In this document: piece after piece, positions 8,830-17,968 of the stretch
Layout: every line of letters begins with the position of its first letter
Numbering within the stretch: the first letter of the stretch is position 1
DNA from: Pseudobacter sp051955275
GTDB lineage: Bacteria > Bacteroidota > Bacteroidia > Chitinophagales > Chitinophagaceae
Direction: 5' to 3'
DNA: 64,000 nucleotides
Assembly: GCF_051955275.1 (NCBI RefSeq)
Contig: NZ_JBQCGW010000305.1
Coordinates: 36,237 to 100,236 of the forward strand
Made by a program: the position numbers and the translations under genes
Notes under the pieces: model-generated
What the model was told of the DNA's origin: nothing
The model's input: only the letters and a program-made list of their open reading frames with translations
Databases searched by the model: none

Positions 8830-8861
8830 AAAAAGCCGGAAGTGTTTGTACCACTCCCGGC
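8830..8861 (-). terminator. Minus-strand intrinsic terminator in the susC leader (locus 2)
   Basis: On the minus strand, arm GCCGGGAGTG (8861-8852), loop GTACAAA and arm CACTTCCGGC (8844-8835) form ten consecutive pairs with one G.U, followed by five T, one A and two more T. On the plus strand the wobble becomes an A.C mismatch and no T-run follows. It ends 70 nt before the susC start, almost the same distance as in loci 1 and 3. Confidence 0.62.
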
Positions 8862-8907
8862 AGCAAGTTTCATTGGCTTCAACATGGCGCTTATTCCTTA
8901 TTGTTCA
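8830..8907 (-). ncRNA. Predicted cis-antisense RNA to the susC leader (locus 2)
   Basis: Same layout as in locus 1: a minus-strand terminator at 8830-8861 and a minus-strand GAGTTTTG at 8920-8913 within the shared plus-strand string ACCAAAACT. A transcript of roughly 78 nt would cover most of the susC leader. The 5' end is not defined by a full promoter match. Confidence 0.35.
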
Positions 8908-8931
8908 CCAACCAAAACTCCGACTAAAGGT

Positions 8932-11900
8932 ATGCAAAAAATTGCTTCCGGGTCCGGATCCTGTCCGCTTATGCCTTTCGGCCAGCGGGGAAGACTGAGC
9001 CCCTTCACCAAAATTCTGCTGGTTATGAAATTAACCGCCCTGCTTATGACCGTTCTTTTCCTGCAGGTACATGCTGCTGGAACTGCACAAAATGTAACGA
9101 TCTCAGGAAAGGAGATCCCGCTGAAGACCGTATTCACGGCCATCAAACAACAAACAGGTTATGGCATCTTCTACAATAAGGAGATCCTCAACAACACAAA
9201 GCCTGTAACACTCTCGGCTTACAATATGCCATTGCAGGAATTGCTGCAACTGGTGTTCAGAGACCAGCCGGTGAGTTTTACCATCCAGGAAAAGACCATC
9301 ATTCTTTCGCAACGGGAAGTTGCACCGGTTGTTTTTGAAAGACTGATCGTGGATGCGCCTTCCGTGAGGGGGGTGATCAGGGATATGAGTGATCAGGCCC
9401 TGGTCAATGTGAGCATCCGGATCAGGGGCACCCAAAAAGGCGTCACCTCCGGCTCAAGCGGAAACTTCTCCATTGAAGTGAAGGATGGAGAAATCCTGGA
9501 TATATCCGCTGTAGGCTTTGCACCACTTGCTATAAAACTGAACGGAGATCAGTTCCAGGTTGTACCACTGGAAAGATCCGTTACACGCAATATGCAGCCA
9601 GACAGTACCGGTAAAATACCTGCCAGTCAACTGTTGGGCGCTAATAAAGAAGGCCTTTTCATCATGATGGCACGCTCCACTTCACAACTGGATGAAGTGG
9701 TGATCATTCCTTACGGGCAAACCTCCAAACGTTTTGCCACCGGTAACATCACCAGTATCAAAGCGAAAGATATAGAAAGACAACCTGTGATGAACGTGTT
9801 ACAGGCGCTGGAAGGAAAGGTGCCCGGCATGACCATCACCAGCCTGTCCGGTAACTCCGCTGCGCCCGTAAAAGTTGAGATCAGGGGAAGAAGCTCCATC
9901 AATCCCGGTGCACTGGTTGAGCCGCTCTATATCATCAATGGCGTTCCGCTCACCACGCTCGAGATCGGACCATACACTAAAAGAGGTGATGTATCTACCG
10001 GCTCTATCCAGAGCGGCCTGGTGAACACGCCAGGAGAAAGTCCGCTGTTATTCCTCAATCCAAGAGACATCGAGAGTGTTGAGGTAATGAAAGATGCAGA
10101 TGCTACCGCCATCTATGGTTCCCGCGGCGCCAATGGTGTGATACTCATCACTACCAAAAAAGCAAAGACGGGCCCCACTCGTTTCAATATGACCATCAAC
10201 AATGGCGTGACCATGATGCCGAGAAGAATGAAATTGATGAACACGGAAGAATACCTGGCCGTGCGCAGGGAAGCATACCGTAACGACAGGCTGGAGCCTG
10301 AAAAAATACTGGCGCCTGATCTTACCATCTGGGACCAGACAAGGTATACCGACTGGCAGCGTGAACTCATCGGTACCGGCAACCTGCTTACCCTGAACGC
10401 CCGTTTATCCGGTGGTGTGGCTGGTACTTCCTATAGCCTGTCAGCCAACTACCGTACCCGGAAGGAGATCATGAACAATGGCGGCAAGAATAATGTAGGC
10501 GGCCTGCAATTGAACATCAATCATACCGGTCTCAATCAAAAGCTCTCTGTGGATGTGTCCAGCACTTTGAGCCTCTCCGAAATCAATGCATACAGGGTGA
10601 GTGAGGTTTCATTCCTTCCTCCCAATGCACCTGCCATCTACGATGAAAATGGTGATTTTAAATGGGAACTCTGGAGAGGACAGTTCGGGACTAATTTCCC
10701 GCTGGCTGGACTGAAAAGACCAAGCGAAAGCAAAACCACTTATCTGAATACGTCCGTGAATATCCGATATGAACTTTTCAGGGGGCTTACTGCTTCTACT
10801 ATTGTAGGGTACAATGTAACGCAGAATAACAATGCCACGTACTCGCCACAGGCATCGATGGACCCTGCATTTTTCGCTATGAGCCAGGCGTATTATGGGA
10901 ATTCGAACAACAACAACTGGATCGTGGAACCGCAGTTGCAATACACCGCACTTTTCGGCAAAGGCAACCTGAGTGTTATCCTGGGCGCCAATGCCTCCCG
11001 TGCGTTTGCCAAAAGCCTCACCACACTGGCCATGGGCTTTCCTAACGACAATATGATGAAGAGTGTGAACAATGCATTGATCAAGGAACCCAGAGATGCA
11101 TGGGGCGAATATAAACAACACGGTGTGTACAGCATCATCAATTTCCGCTGGGACAATAAATATATTCTTAACCTCAGTGCCAGAAGGGATGGTTCTTCCA
11201 GGTTCGGTCCAGGCAGCCAGTTCGGGAATTTCGGATCGGTAGGACTTTCATGGATCGCGTCTGAAGAAAAATGGATACAGAACTTCCTGCCTGATTTTGT
11301 GAGCTTCCTCAAATTTCGTGGCAGTTATGGGGTAACCGGAAAGGATGCAGGTGAGGATTATGGTTATATCACGCGCTGGGCAAGCTCTTACGACCTCAAT
11401 GGTTACGACAGGATATATGATTACAATGGGGGCCGTGGTTTCAGTATAGCCAGGTCCATCAACCCGGAATATGGCTGGGAGTCTGCCAACAAACTGGAAC
11501 TGGCTTCCACCATCTCTTTCTTCAAAGACAGGCTGAGCGTTGATCTGTCGTGGTACCGGAACCGCATCGGTAATCAGATCACGCCTGTGAACACTCCTTC
11601 ATATACCGGCTGGCCTTCAGTAACGGCTAACTGGGATGCAGTAGTTCAGAATTCCGGGCTGGAACTGAACGTCACCGGTCGCGTATTGAATACCAAAGAC
11701 TGGACTGTTTCCGTGAATGCCAATTTCAGCAGGAACCGTAACAAGCTGCATTCCTATCCCGGGCTCGAATACTCATCATATGCTTCCACTTACAAGGTGG
11801 GTAAACCACTGACCACAAGCTACCTGTTCCGCTATACGGGTATTGATCCGCTAACCGGCAGTTACACTTTTGAAGACCGCAACAAAGATGGATGGGTTTC

Positions 11901-12435
11901 GCAGGGCTTCGGACAAGTACCGGTTAATGAGGAAGACGACAGGTACATCGAGTTCGACCGCGCCATCAGATGGCAGGGCGGATTTGGCGCCACTGCTAAT
12001 TATAAGAACTTCTCCCTCTACCTGAATTTCGTTTACAAGAAACAGCCCGCGCAGGATCCCTTCCTCAACCTGATGGTAGGTACTATGGTGAATTTTGAAA
12101 TGCCTGATGAAATTAAGAACAACCACTGGCAGCAACCCGGAGACCAGGCTATTTATCCGAGGTACACTACAGGCGGTATCCTCGGTCCGTTTTCCAATTC
12201 CGATGGGGCCTGGGTAGATGGTTCTTACCTGCGGTTGAATACACTCAGCATCAGTTATGACCTGCCGGCCAGGTGGATGAAAAAGATAAAAATGAATGGA
12301 TGCAGGTTCTCTGCAGATACGCAGAACCTGTTCGTGATCTCTTCTTACAAAGGCATCGATCCGGAAGTGCAGAGCCTGCTGGGTGCAACGCCATTGTCAA
12401 GAGTCATCAGCACATCCCTCACCTTTAACTTCTAA
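8932..12435 (+). CDS. SusC/RagA-type TonB-dependent receptor with STN signalling domain
   Basis: Outer-membrane importer and signal transducer of the sigma/FecR locus. From ATG 8932 it has a 28-residue basic extension (MQKIASGSGSCPLMPFGQRG...), a signal segment (about 29-48), an STN domain (about 53-127, LKTVFTAIKQQTGYGIFYNK), a CarboxypepD_reg-like domain (about 138-205), a plug (about 265-420, with EIRGRSSINPG, DIESVEVMKDADATAIYGSR, GANGVILIT) and a barrel ending in LTFNF. About 30 extra residues rich in polar residues separate the carboxypeptidase-like domain from the plug. The open frame extends upstream to 8842, but that part overlaps the leader hairpin. susD follows 11 bp later and seven further same-strand genes follow it. 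Confidence 0.93.
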   Translation: MQKIASGSGSCPLMPFGQRGRLSPFTKILLVMKLTALLMTVLFLQVHAAGTAQNVTISGKEIPLKTVFTAIKQQTGYGIFYNKEILNNTKPVTLSAYNMPLQELLQLVFRDQPVSFTIQEKTIILSQREVAPVVFERLIVDAPSVRGVIRDMSDQALVNVSIRIRGTQKGVTSGSSGNFSIEVKDGEILDISAVGFAPLAIKLNGDQFQVVPLERSVTRNMQPDSTGKIPASQLLGANKEGLFIMMARSTSQLDEVVIIPYGQTSKRFATGNITSIKAKDIERQPVMNVLQALEGKVPGMTITSLSGNSAAPVKVEIRGRSSINPGALVEPLYIINGVPLTTLEIGPYTKRGDVSTGSIQSGLVNTPGESPLLFLNPRDIESVEVMKDADATAIYGSRGANGVILITTKKAKTGPTRFNMTINNGVTMMPRRMKLMNTEEYLAVRREAYRNDRLEPEKILAPDLTIWDQTRYTDWQRELIGTGNLLTLNARLSGGVAGTSYSLSANYRTRKEIMNNGGKNNVGGLQLNINHTGLNQKLSVDVSSTLSLSEINAYRVSEVSFLPPNAPAIYDENGDFKWELWRGQFGTNFPLAGLKRPSESKTTYLNTSVNIRYELFRGLTASTIVGYNVTQNNNATYSPQASMDPAFFAMSQAYYGNSNNNNWIVEPQLQYTALFGKGNLSVILGANASRAFAKSLTTLAMGFPNDNMMKSVNNALIKEPRDAWGEYKQHGVYSIINFRWDNKYILNLSARRDGSSRFGPGSQFGNFGSVGLSWIASEEKWIQNFLPDFVSFLKFRGSYGVTGKDAGEDYGYITRWASSYDLNGYDRIYDYNGGRGFSIARSINPEYGWESANKLELASTISFFKDRLSVDLSWYRNRIGNQITPVNTPSYTGWPSVTANWDAVVQNSGLELNVTGRVLNTKDWTVSVNANFSRNRNKLHSYPGLEYSSYASTYKVGKPLTTSYLFRYTGIDPLTGSYTFEDRNKDGWVSQGFGQVPVNEEDDRYIEFDRAIRWQGGFGATANYKNFSLYLNFVYKKQPAQDPFLNLMVGTMVNFEMPDEIKNNHWQQPGDQAIYPRYTTGGILGPFSNSDGAWVDGSYLRLNTLSISYDLPARWMKKIKMNGCRFSADTQNLFVISSYKGIDPEVQSLLGATPLSRVISTSLTFNF

Positions 12436-12446
12436 AAAACGGTAAT

Positions 12447-13880
12447 ATGTATACGAAAAGAATTATAACCCCTGTACTCTTCATCATATTGCCGGCGGTA
12501 TTGCTCATCAGTTGTAAGAAACTGGTTGAGATCGACGGACCGGTGGATACCATCACCACCAAACAGATATTTGCCAGCAATAAAGAAGCTGAATGGGCTG
12601 TGACAGGTTTGTACAGCAAACTGATCAATGGTTTTTTCAGCGGAAACTATACCGTAGTGGCTGAAGCGAATTATTCTTCGGGGCTATGCACCATCCTGGG
12701 CGGTTTGTCATCCGACGATCTGCAACCTCCTGCGAACACCGTGGACTACAGGTTCGTGAGCACCAATAATCTCAATATTTTCCAGGCCGGCATCACGGTG
12801 CCTCTCTGGACCACGGCGTACAAATCTATCTTTGATGCCAACGCCATCATAGAAGGAATAGCAGCATCGGAAGGGCAATACCTGACAGACAGCGCCCGCA
12901 GGCAGCTCACCGGGGAAGCGCTCTCCATCCGTGCCTTTGCCTATTTCTACCTGGTGAACTTTTATGGCGGATTGCCGCTGGCACTCTCTCCCGATTTCAA
13001 CAAAACGGCCAGCCTTAGCCGCAGTCCGGTGAACAAAGTGTACGAACAGATCACCGCCGATCTGAAACAGGCCATCCCTTTGTTGCAAACGGATTATGCC
13101 GCCGGTAAATCGGAGCGCGTTCGTATCAACAGGTGGTTTGCCGAAGCCTTGCTCGCGAGGGTCAGCCTCTATTCCGGCGATTACCAGCAGGCCATCACCA
13201 GCGCCGGTGCTGTAATAGGTCATACGCAGTTGTATTCTCTGGAAGACCCGGCCAACGCTTTCTTCAACACCAGCAAAGAAGCCATCCTGCAACTGAAGCA
13301 AACTTTTGAAAGTGGGTATGGTTATGCCACTCCGGAAGGATACCGTATCAGAACCACGTTTACATTGCCTGAGAGCCTGATAAACAGCTTCGAGGCAAAT
13401 GATAAAAGGAAGATATCCTGGACACGCTTTGAGAATAATAACTGGTATCCCGACAAATACAAACTCGGGCCATACAATGCGTATAACAACATGAATGAAT
13501 ATTATGTGGTGATGCGCCTGTCTGAGCTCTACCTGATCCGTGCAGAAGCCAGCATGCTGCTCTCTGCATCCAATACCACCAGCGCCATCAATGATCTGAA
13601 TGAACTGAGAGGAAGGTCCAATGCCACGCTGTTTCCTGATGACCTTACGGCTGCGCAGGTAACGGAAGCTATTGCCAGCGAGCGCCGGCGGGAGTTATTC
13701 GCGGAATGGGGTCATCGCTGGCTGGATCTGAAACGTACGGGTAAGGCCACGGAAGTGCTTTCTGCAATTTCATACAAACAGCCATGGAAGGGAGATTACC
13801 AGTTGCTTTACCCCATCCCGGTAAATGATCTCAGGGACAACCCGAACCTGAAACAGAACGAAGGGTATACCAACCTGTAA
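12447..13880 (+). CDS. RagB/SusD family lipoprotein
   Basis: Substrate-binding lid of the SusC channel just upstream. The signal peptide ends in lipobox LISC followed by KKLVEIDGPVDTI. TPR-type helices run through the middle (SIRAFAYFYLVNFYGGLPLA), and the C-terminal SusD motif reads ERRRELFAEWGHRWLDLKRT, ending in PNLKQNEGYTNL, the family's usual terminal pattern. The 477 residues are typical. No classical polysaccharide enzyme lies in this locus, so the ligand may be something other than a glycan; that is inference from context only. A gap of 28 bp leads to the next lipoprotein gene. Confidence 0.93.
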   Translation: MYTKRIITPVLFIILPAVLLISCKKLVEIDGPVDTITTKQIFASNKEAEWAVTGLYSKLINGFFSGNYTVVAEANYSSGLCTILGGLSSDDLQPPANTVDYRFVSTNNLNIFQAGITVPLWTTAYKSIFDANAIIEGIAASEGQYLTDSARRQLTGEALSIRAFAYFYLVNFYGGLPLALSPDFNKTASLSRSPVNKVYEQITADLKQAIPLLQTDYAAGKSERVRINRWFAEALLARVSLYSGDYQQAITSAGAVIGHTQLYSLEDPANAFFNTSKEAILQLKQTFESGYGYATPEGYRIRTTFTLPESLINSFEANDKRKISWTRFENNNWYPDKYKLGPYNAYNNMNEYYVVMRLSELYLIRAEASMLLSASNTTSAINDLNELRGRSNATLFPDDLTAAQVTEAIASERRRELFAEWGHRWLDLKRTGKATEVLSAISYKQPWKGDYQLLYPIPVNDLRDNPNLKQNEGYTNL

Positions 13881-13908
13881 ACAACTCCATCGTTAAAAAA
13901 AAGAAACT

Positions 13909-14670
13909 ATGAAAGTAATATTCATACATCACCTCAAACACAGGCAGTGTTTCATTTTACTGCTGCTTGCTGTAGTACTGATGAGCGCCTGTACCAAACA
14001 GAAAACACCGGAAGGAAATCCGGCCACTATATTTTTATTCAATGCCCTCGAGAACGGTACAATGGTAAGAGCAAATCTCTCAGGCAGTCATCCCATCAAA
14101 TACATCACGGCATTGCCGCTGCAGGCCCGTAACTATAGTAAGGTTTATTCGGATCTGGCCGTTCAGCCCGTTGCCTTCTTTGCATCGGCTGACACGATGC
14201 CCGCTGATGCGCCTGTCTGGAGTGGTGATCTGCCTTTGGAGAGAGGGAAGATCTACAGCCTCTTCATTGTGAACGGATCGAATAAAGGGGAACATGTTTT
14301 CCAGGAGGAAAATGTTCCCGGCTTCAAAGCAGACAGTGTTACCTACATGCGCTTCGCAAATATGGGCAATGGACCTGCAATCAGCGTGAACATCAAAGGG
14401 CAGCCCAATGGCTCACTGGTGAACGGTCTTAACTTCAAGGGGATTTCATCTTATGCAGAAATTCCTATGAACAGTACTGTCAACAATATTACGTATCAGG
14501 TGCGAAATGCGGCCACCGGTGATCTGATAGCGGAACATACCACCATTGATATGAACCTCTATATCAATGGCAATTCCTACCTGCACAGGGCTATCACACT
14601 GGTGCTTACCGGCAAACCCGGGGGAACAGGCCAGGATATGCAGCGGCTCACCCCCGTTTCTTACCAGTAA
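13909..14670 (+). CDS. DUF4397-like lipoprotein
   Basis: Predicted lipoprotein with a long basic N-region (MKVIFIHHLKHRQ), a hydrophobic core and lipobox MSAC followed by TKQKTPEGN. The body resembles two beta-sandwich repeats of the DUF4397 type: the first starts around ATIFLFNALENGTMVRANLS and the second around TYMRFANMGNGPAISVNIKG, each opening with a strand and an FxNxxxG element. No catalytic motif is visible. Its place between susD and a GldA-type ATPase suggests an envelope component of the same system, perhaps a surface or periplasmic binding partner. The family call rests on pattern resemblance only; the function is unknown. Confidence 0.6.
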   Translation: MKVIFIHHLKHRQCFILLLLAVVLMSACTKQKTPEGNPATIFLFNALENGTMVRANLSGSHPIKYITALPLQARNYSKVYSDLAVQPVAFFASADTMPADAPVWSGDLPLERGKIYSLFIVNGSNKGEHVFQEENVPGFKADSVTYMRFANMGNGPAISVNIKGQPNGSLVNGLNFKGISSYAEIPMNSTVNNITYQVRNAATGDLIAEHTTIDMNLYINGNSYLHRAITLVLTGKPGGTGQDMQRLTPVSYQ

Positions 14671-14708
14671 CAATAACCCATAACCGATTTCATAAAGAAC
14701 AGATCCAT

Positions 14709-15635
14709 ATGAGTACATTATTAAAAGTAGAAAACCTTTCCCACCGGTACTCCGCCTCCTGGGCCATCAGGGATATCAATATCGAGATCAACCAGCGCGG
14801 TGTGGTAGGTTTGCTCGGCTCCAACGGAGCCGGCAAATCCACCACTATGAATATCATTTGTGGCGTGCTGAACCAGACTGAAGGAGAAGTATATGTGAAC
14901 GGCATCAATAAAAGAGAGGATCCCAGGGGCGCTAAAAGGCAACTGGGGTTCCTTCCCCAAACACCGCCGCTGTACGCGGACTTCACCGTGAATGAGTACC
15001 TTACCTATGCGGCCACACTTCGTTTCATTGAAAAGACCAGCATTAAAAAAGCGGTGGACGAAGCCATGGATAAAACTGGCATTACCCATTTCAGTTCAAG
15101 GCTGATCAAAAATCTCTCCGGTGGTTACAAGCAGCGGGTAGGTATTGCGCAGGCCATCATCCATAAACCAGCCATGGTAATACTGGATGAGCCCACCAAC
15201 GGACTCGATCCCAACCAGGTGATAGAAGCGAGAAAACTCATCCGCGAGATCGCCACTGACCACCTGGTTCTGCTGAGCTCTCACGTACTGAGCGAGATCA
15301 ACCTGCTTTGCCGGGAGATCATCATGATCGAAGGTGGAAGAATTGTGTTCGCTGATTCCATGGATGCATTCAACAGCTATGCACAACCGCAAACCGTATT
15401 GGTGAAAATGGATAATATGCCCGCAACAGCTGAACTGCTGAAGATCCCCGGCATCACCAAAGCAGAGATCCTTACAGATAACTCCTGCCGCCTGTATTTC
15501 AGCGGCAGTTCCGGCATCACGCAGAAAATAATCCTCGCCAGTATTGAAAACAACTGGGCCCTGACAGAGATCAGCCTTGAGAAGTCGCTGCTCGACGATG
15601 TTTTCAAACAATTGTCTCACCACTCACAACAATAA
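14709..15635 (+). CDS. ABC transporter ATP-binding protein, GldA-like
   Basis: Cytoplasmic ATPase of an ABC-2 type transporter. It has Walker A GSNGAGKST (residues 37-45), signature LSGGY (136-140), Walker B VILDEP (157-162), the D-loop NGLDP and switch His192 (SSHVLSEI). A C-terminal extension after about residue 215 is typical of CcmA/GldA/NatA-like subunits. It is followed 6 bp later by a fused permease-GldG protein, which makes GldA the best family match. In Flavobacterium, GldA, GldF and GldG are linked to gliding motility; no other gld genes occur here, so this is probably a paralogous transporter serving the susCD operon. The substrate and direction of transport are unknown. Confidence 0.88.
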   Translation: MSTLLKVENLSHRYSASWAIRDINIEINQRGVVGLLGSNGAGKSTTMNIICGVLNQTEGEVYVNGINKREDPRGAKRQLGFLPQTPPLYADFTVNEYLTYAATLRFIEKTSIKKAVDEAMDKTGITHFSSRLIKNLSGGYKQRVGIAQAIIHKPAMVILDEPTNGLDPNQVIEARKLIREIATDHLVLLSSHVLSEINLLCREIIMIEGGRIVFADSMDAFNSYAQPQTVLVKMDNMPATAELLKIPGITKAEILTDNSCRLYFSGSSGITQKIILASIENNWALTEISLEKSLLDDVFKQLSHHSQQ

Positions 15636-15641
15636 ATTTCC

Positions 15642-17957
15642 ATGTATATCATATTTAAAGTGGCGCAGGCGGAACTGCGCAACCTCTTCTATTCCCCTAT
15701 CGCATGGTTGCTGACCGTAGTATTCTTTGTATTGTGCGGTTTTCAGTTTGTGTCACCTATCGAAAACTTCTCCCGTATACAACATGTAATGCTGGATTCC
15801 GATCCCAGCTGGCATGGCTTTGACGTAGGGCTGAGCTGGGATCTTTTTGCCGGCAGCTATGGCCAGATGATCGATAAACTCTATCTCTTCATTCCCCTGC
15901 TTACGATGGGTATCATCAACCGGGAAATGCAGAGTGGTTCCATCAAACTGCTTTACTCCAGTCCCATCCGCACACGCGATATCGTTTTCGGAAAATACCT
16001 GGCATTGGTAGTATTCAATTGCGTATTGCTGCTTTGCGTGGGAATACTCCTTTTCACCGGTTATTTTTCCATCCTCAATCCGGAGTGGAAATGGTTCCTG
16101 TCCGCTATGTTTGCCATTTTTCTGCTGGCCAACACCTATGCAGCGATCGGGCTCTTCATTTCCGCCCTCACCAATTACCAGATAGTGGCCGGTATCATCA
16201 CCTTTGTGGTGTTCTTTATCCTGTACGCTATTCAGGGGCTCTGGCAACAGTATGATTTTATAAGGGACCTCACCTGGTTCCTTTCTATTTCAGGAAGAAC
16301 GGGAAGTATATTATATGGCCTTATCACCACACGCGATATTGCTTACTTCATCCTGATCACTGCGCTCTTCCTGGCCTTTGCCCTGATAAAACTGAAGAGT
16401 ACACAGGAGTCGAAGCACTGGCGCGTTTCTTTTTTCCGGTACCTGGGCTGTTTTATGGTGGTGCTTGCATTGGGGTATTTAAGTTCACGCCCGGGATACA
16501 TCGGCTACCTGGATATCACCGAAAGGAAACTCAATACCCTGCATCCGGCAACACAGGAAGTAGTGAAGGAACTGGATGGTTCTCCCATTACCGTAACCCT
16601 GTATACCAACCTGGTGGGAAAGAACCTGAGAGCGGGGATGCCCGATGCACGCAATAATTACGTATGGAATTTCTGGGATAAGATCGTGAGATTCTATCCT
16701 AATGTCGATCTGAAATATGAGTATTACTATGATGTAAAGGATGGAGACAGTTCCCTGATGAATTATTTCCGTGTAAAAGACCTGGATTCGGGAGCGGCCA
16801 AGTTTGCGGAATACGCAGGAGTGGATTTCTCCTTTTTCCAGAAACCGGCTGACATGAGAAAGAAGATAGACCTGAGCGGAGAGGATTACGGACTGGTAAT
16901 GCAGGTGGAATACAAAGGAAAGAAGGAATTTCTCCGGACTTTCCCGGATGCGGAAATATGGCCGAGCGAGAACCATGTTTCGGGCACCATCAGAAGACTG
17001 ACCCGCAGCGCGGTACCGGAAGTGGTATTCACCACAGGCCATTACGAAAGAAACCCGTATAAAGGAGGGGAGCGTGAATATGCAGGACATACCACTGATA
17101 AAGGTACCCGGCTGTCTCTGATCAACAAAGGTGTGAACATCGATACTGTTTCCCTGTTGCATAATGATATTCCTTCCAAAACAGATATCCTGGTAGTGGC
17201 AGATCCCAAGTCGGCATTTGAGCCCGCCGAACAAAACAGGATCATCAACTGGCTGCAACAGGGCAGGGACGCTGTATTCTATGCTGAGCCTGGTAAACAG
17301 GAAATCCTGCAGCCTATCCTTCAAACCATTGGTGTAACTGCAGAAAAGGGAATGATCGTTACCCTCAATAAACAGGAAATGCCGCATTATTTTTCTGGTA
17401 TCCTTACAGATACTGCCATCTGGCTGGCAAAAGAAGATCCATTGTTCATGGTACAGAATGGAGCGGATATGCAGTTAGTGGTTAACAACGTAGGCAGTGT
17501 GAACCTGAACTACGAGGCCATCGATGGTTTTCATATTGAACCGATCCTCAACCTGCCGGGCAGGAAAGACAGATGGATAGAGAAGGGCATCCTGGTGGTG
17601 GATTCCGCAGCACCGGTCTTTTCAGCGGAAGAAGGCGATGTTAAACTGGACAGGTATATCACGGGCATCAAGATGTACAGGCAGATCAATGGCAGGGAAC
17701 AAAGGATCATCGTTTCCGGTGATGCGGACTTCATGAGCAACCAGCGTGCTTTTGGAGGCTCCCTTTTCAATGCCGGCTACAGTTGGATCATGAGGAATGA
17801 ATACCCGGTGTATCATCCGAAGCCTGTTCCCAAAGACAACTTCATGACCGTGAGTAAAGAAACCGGGAAGATCCTGAAACCCATATTCATTTACATTATT
17901 CCGTCCATTATAATGCTTACGGGCATCATCCTGCTGATCCGCAGGAAGCGCAAATAA
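15642..17957 (+). CDS. ABC-2 permease fused to a GldG-type domain (GldFG)
   Basis: Membrane subunit of the transporter whose ATPase is encoded 6 bp upstream. Residues about 1-250 are an ABC-2 permease with six hydrophobic segments (first LFYSPIAWLLTVVFFVLCGF; conserved MGIINREMQSGSIKLLYSSP). Residues about 255-740 match the GldG/ABC_transp_aux periplasmic region (TLHPATQEVVKELDGSPITV, VVFTTGHYERNPYKGG, VADPKSAFEP), and the last 30 residues form a membrane helix ending in RRKRK. In Flavobacterium johnsoniae GldF and GldG are separate proteins; here they form one chain of 771 residues, with permease and accessory domain held 1:1. The next gene begins 11 bp after the stop. Confidence 0.85.
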   Translation: MYIIFKVAQAELRNLFYSPIAWLLTVVFFVLCGFQFVSPIENFSRIQHVMLDSDPSWHGFDVGLSWDLFAGSYGQMIDKLYLFIPLLTMGIINREMQSGSIKLLYSSPIRTRDIVFGKYLALVVFNCVLLLCVGILLFTGYFSILNPEWKWFLSAMFAIFLLANTYAAIGLFISALTNYQIVAGIITFVVFFILYAIQGLWQQYDFIRDLTWFLSISGRTGSILYGLITTRDIAYFILITALFLAFALIKLKSTQESKHWRVSFFRYLGCFMVVLALGYLSSRPGYIGYLDITERKLNTLHPATQEVVKELDGSPITVTLYTNLVGKNLRAGMPDARNNYVWNFWDKIVRFYPNVDLKYEYYYDVKDGDSSLMNYFRVKDLDSGAAKFAEYAGVDFSFFQKPADMRKKIDLSGEDYGLVMQVEYKGKKEFLRTFPDAEIWPSENHVSGTIRRLTRSAVPEVVFTTGHYERNPYKGGEREYAGHTTDKGTRLSLINKGVNIDTVSLLHNDIPSKTDILVVADPKSAFEPAEQNRIINWLQQGRDAVFYAEPGKQEILQPILQTIGVTAEKGMIVTLNKQEMPHYFSGILTDTAIWLAKEDPLFMVQNGADMQLVVNNVGSVNLNYEAIDGFHIEPILNLPGRKDRWIEKGILVVDSAAPVFSAEEGDVKLDRYITGIKMYRQINGREQRIIVSGDADFMSNQRAFGGSLFNAGYSWIMRNEYPVYHPKPVPKDNFMTVSKETGKILKPIFIYIIPSIIMLTGIILLIRRKRK

Positions 17958-17968
17958 AAAAGAGAGAT

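Noticed and set aside
8913..8938. Complete -33/-7 promoter on the minus strand made of TTTTTTGCATA and AGTTTTGGT
   Set aside because: The gap of 14 bp is too short for the known Bacteroidota promoter geometry, so I report only a possible -7 box.
16485..17387. A 300-codon open frame on the minus strand inside the permease-GldG gene
   Set aside because: It is fully antisense to a gene with clear domains, has no recognisable motif, and its Cys/His/Gln-rich composition is that of a complement frame.
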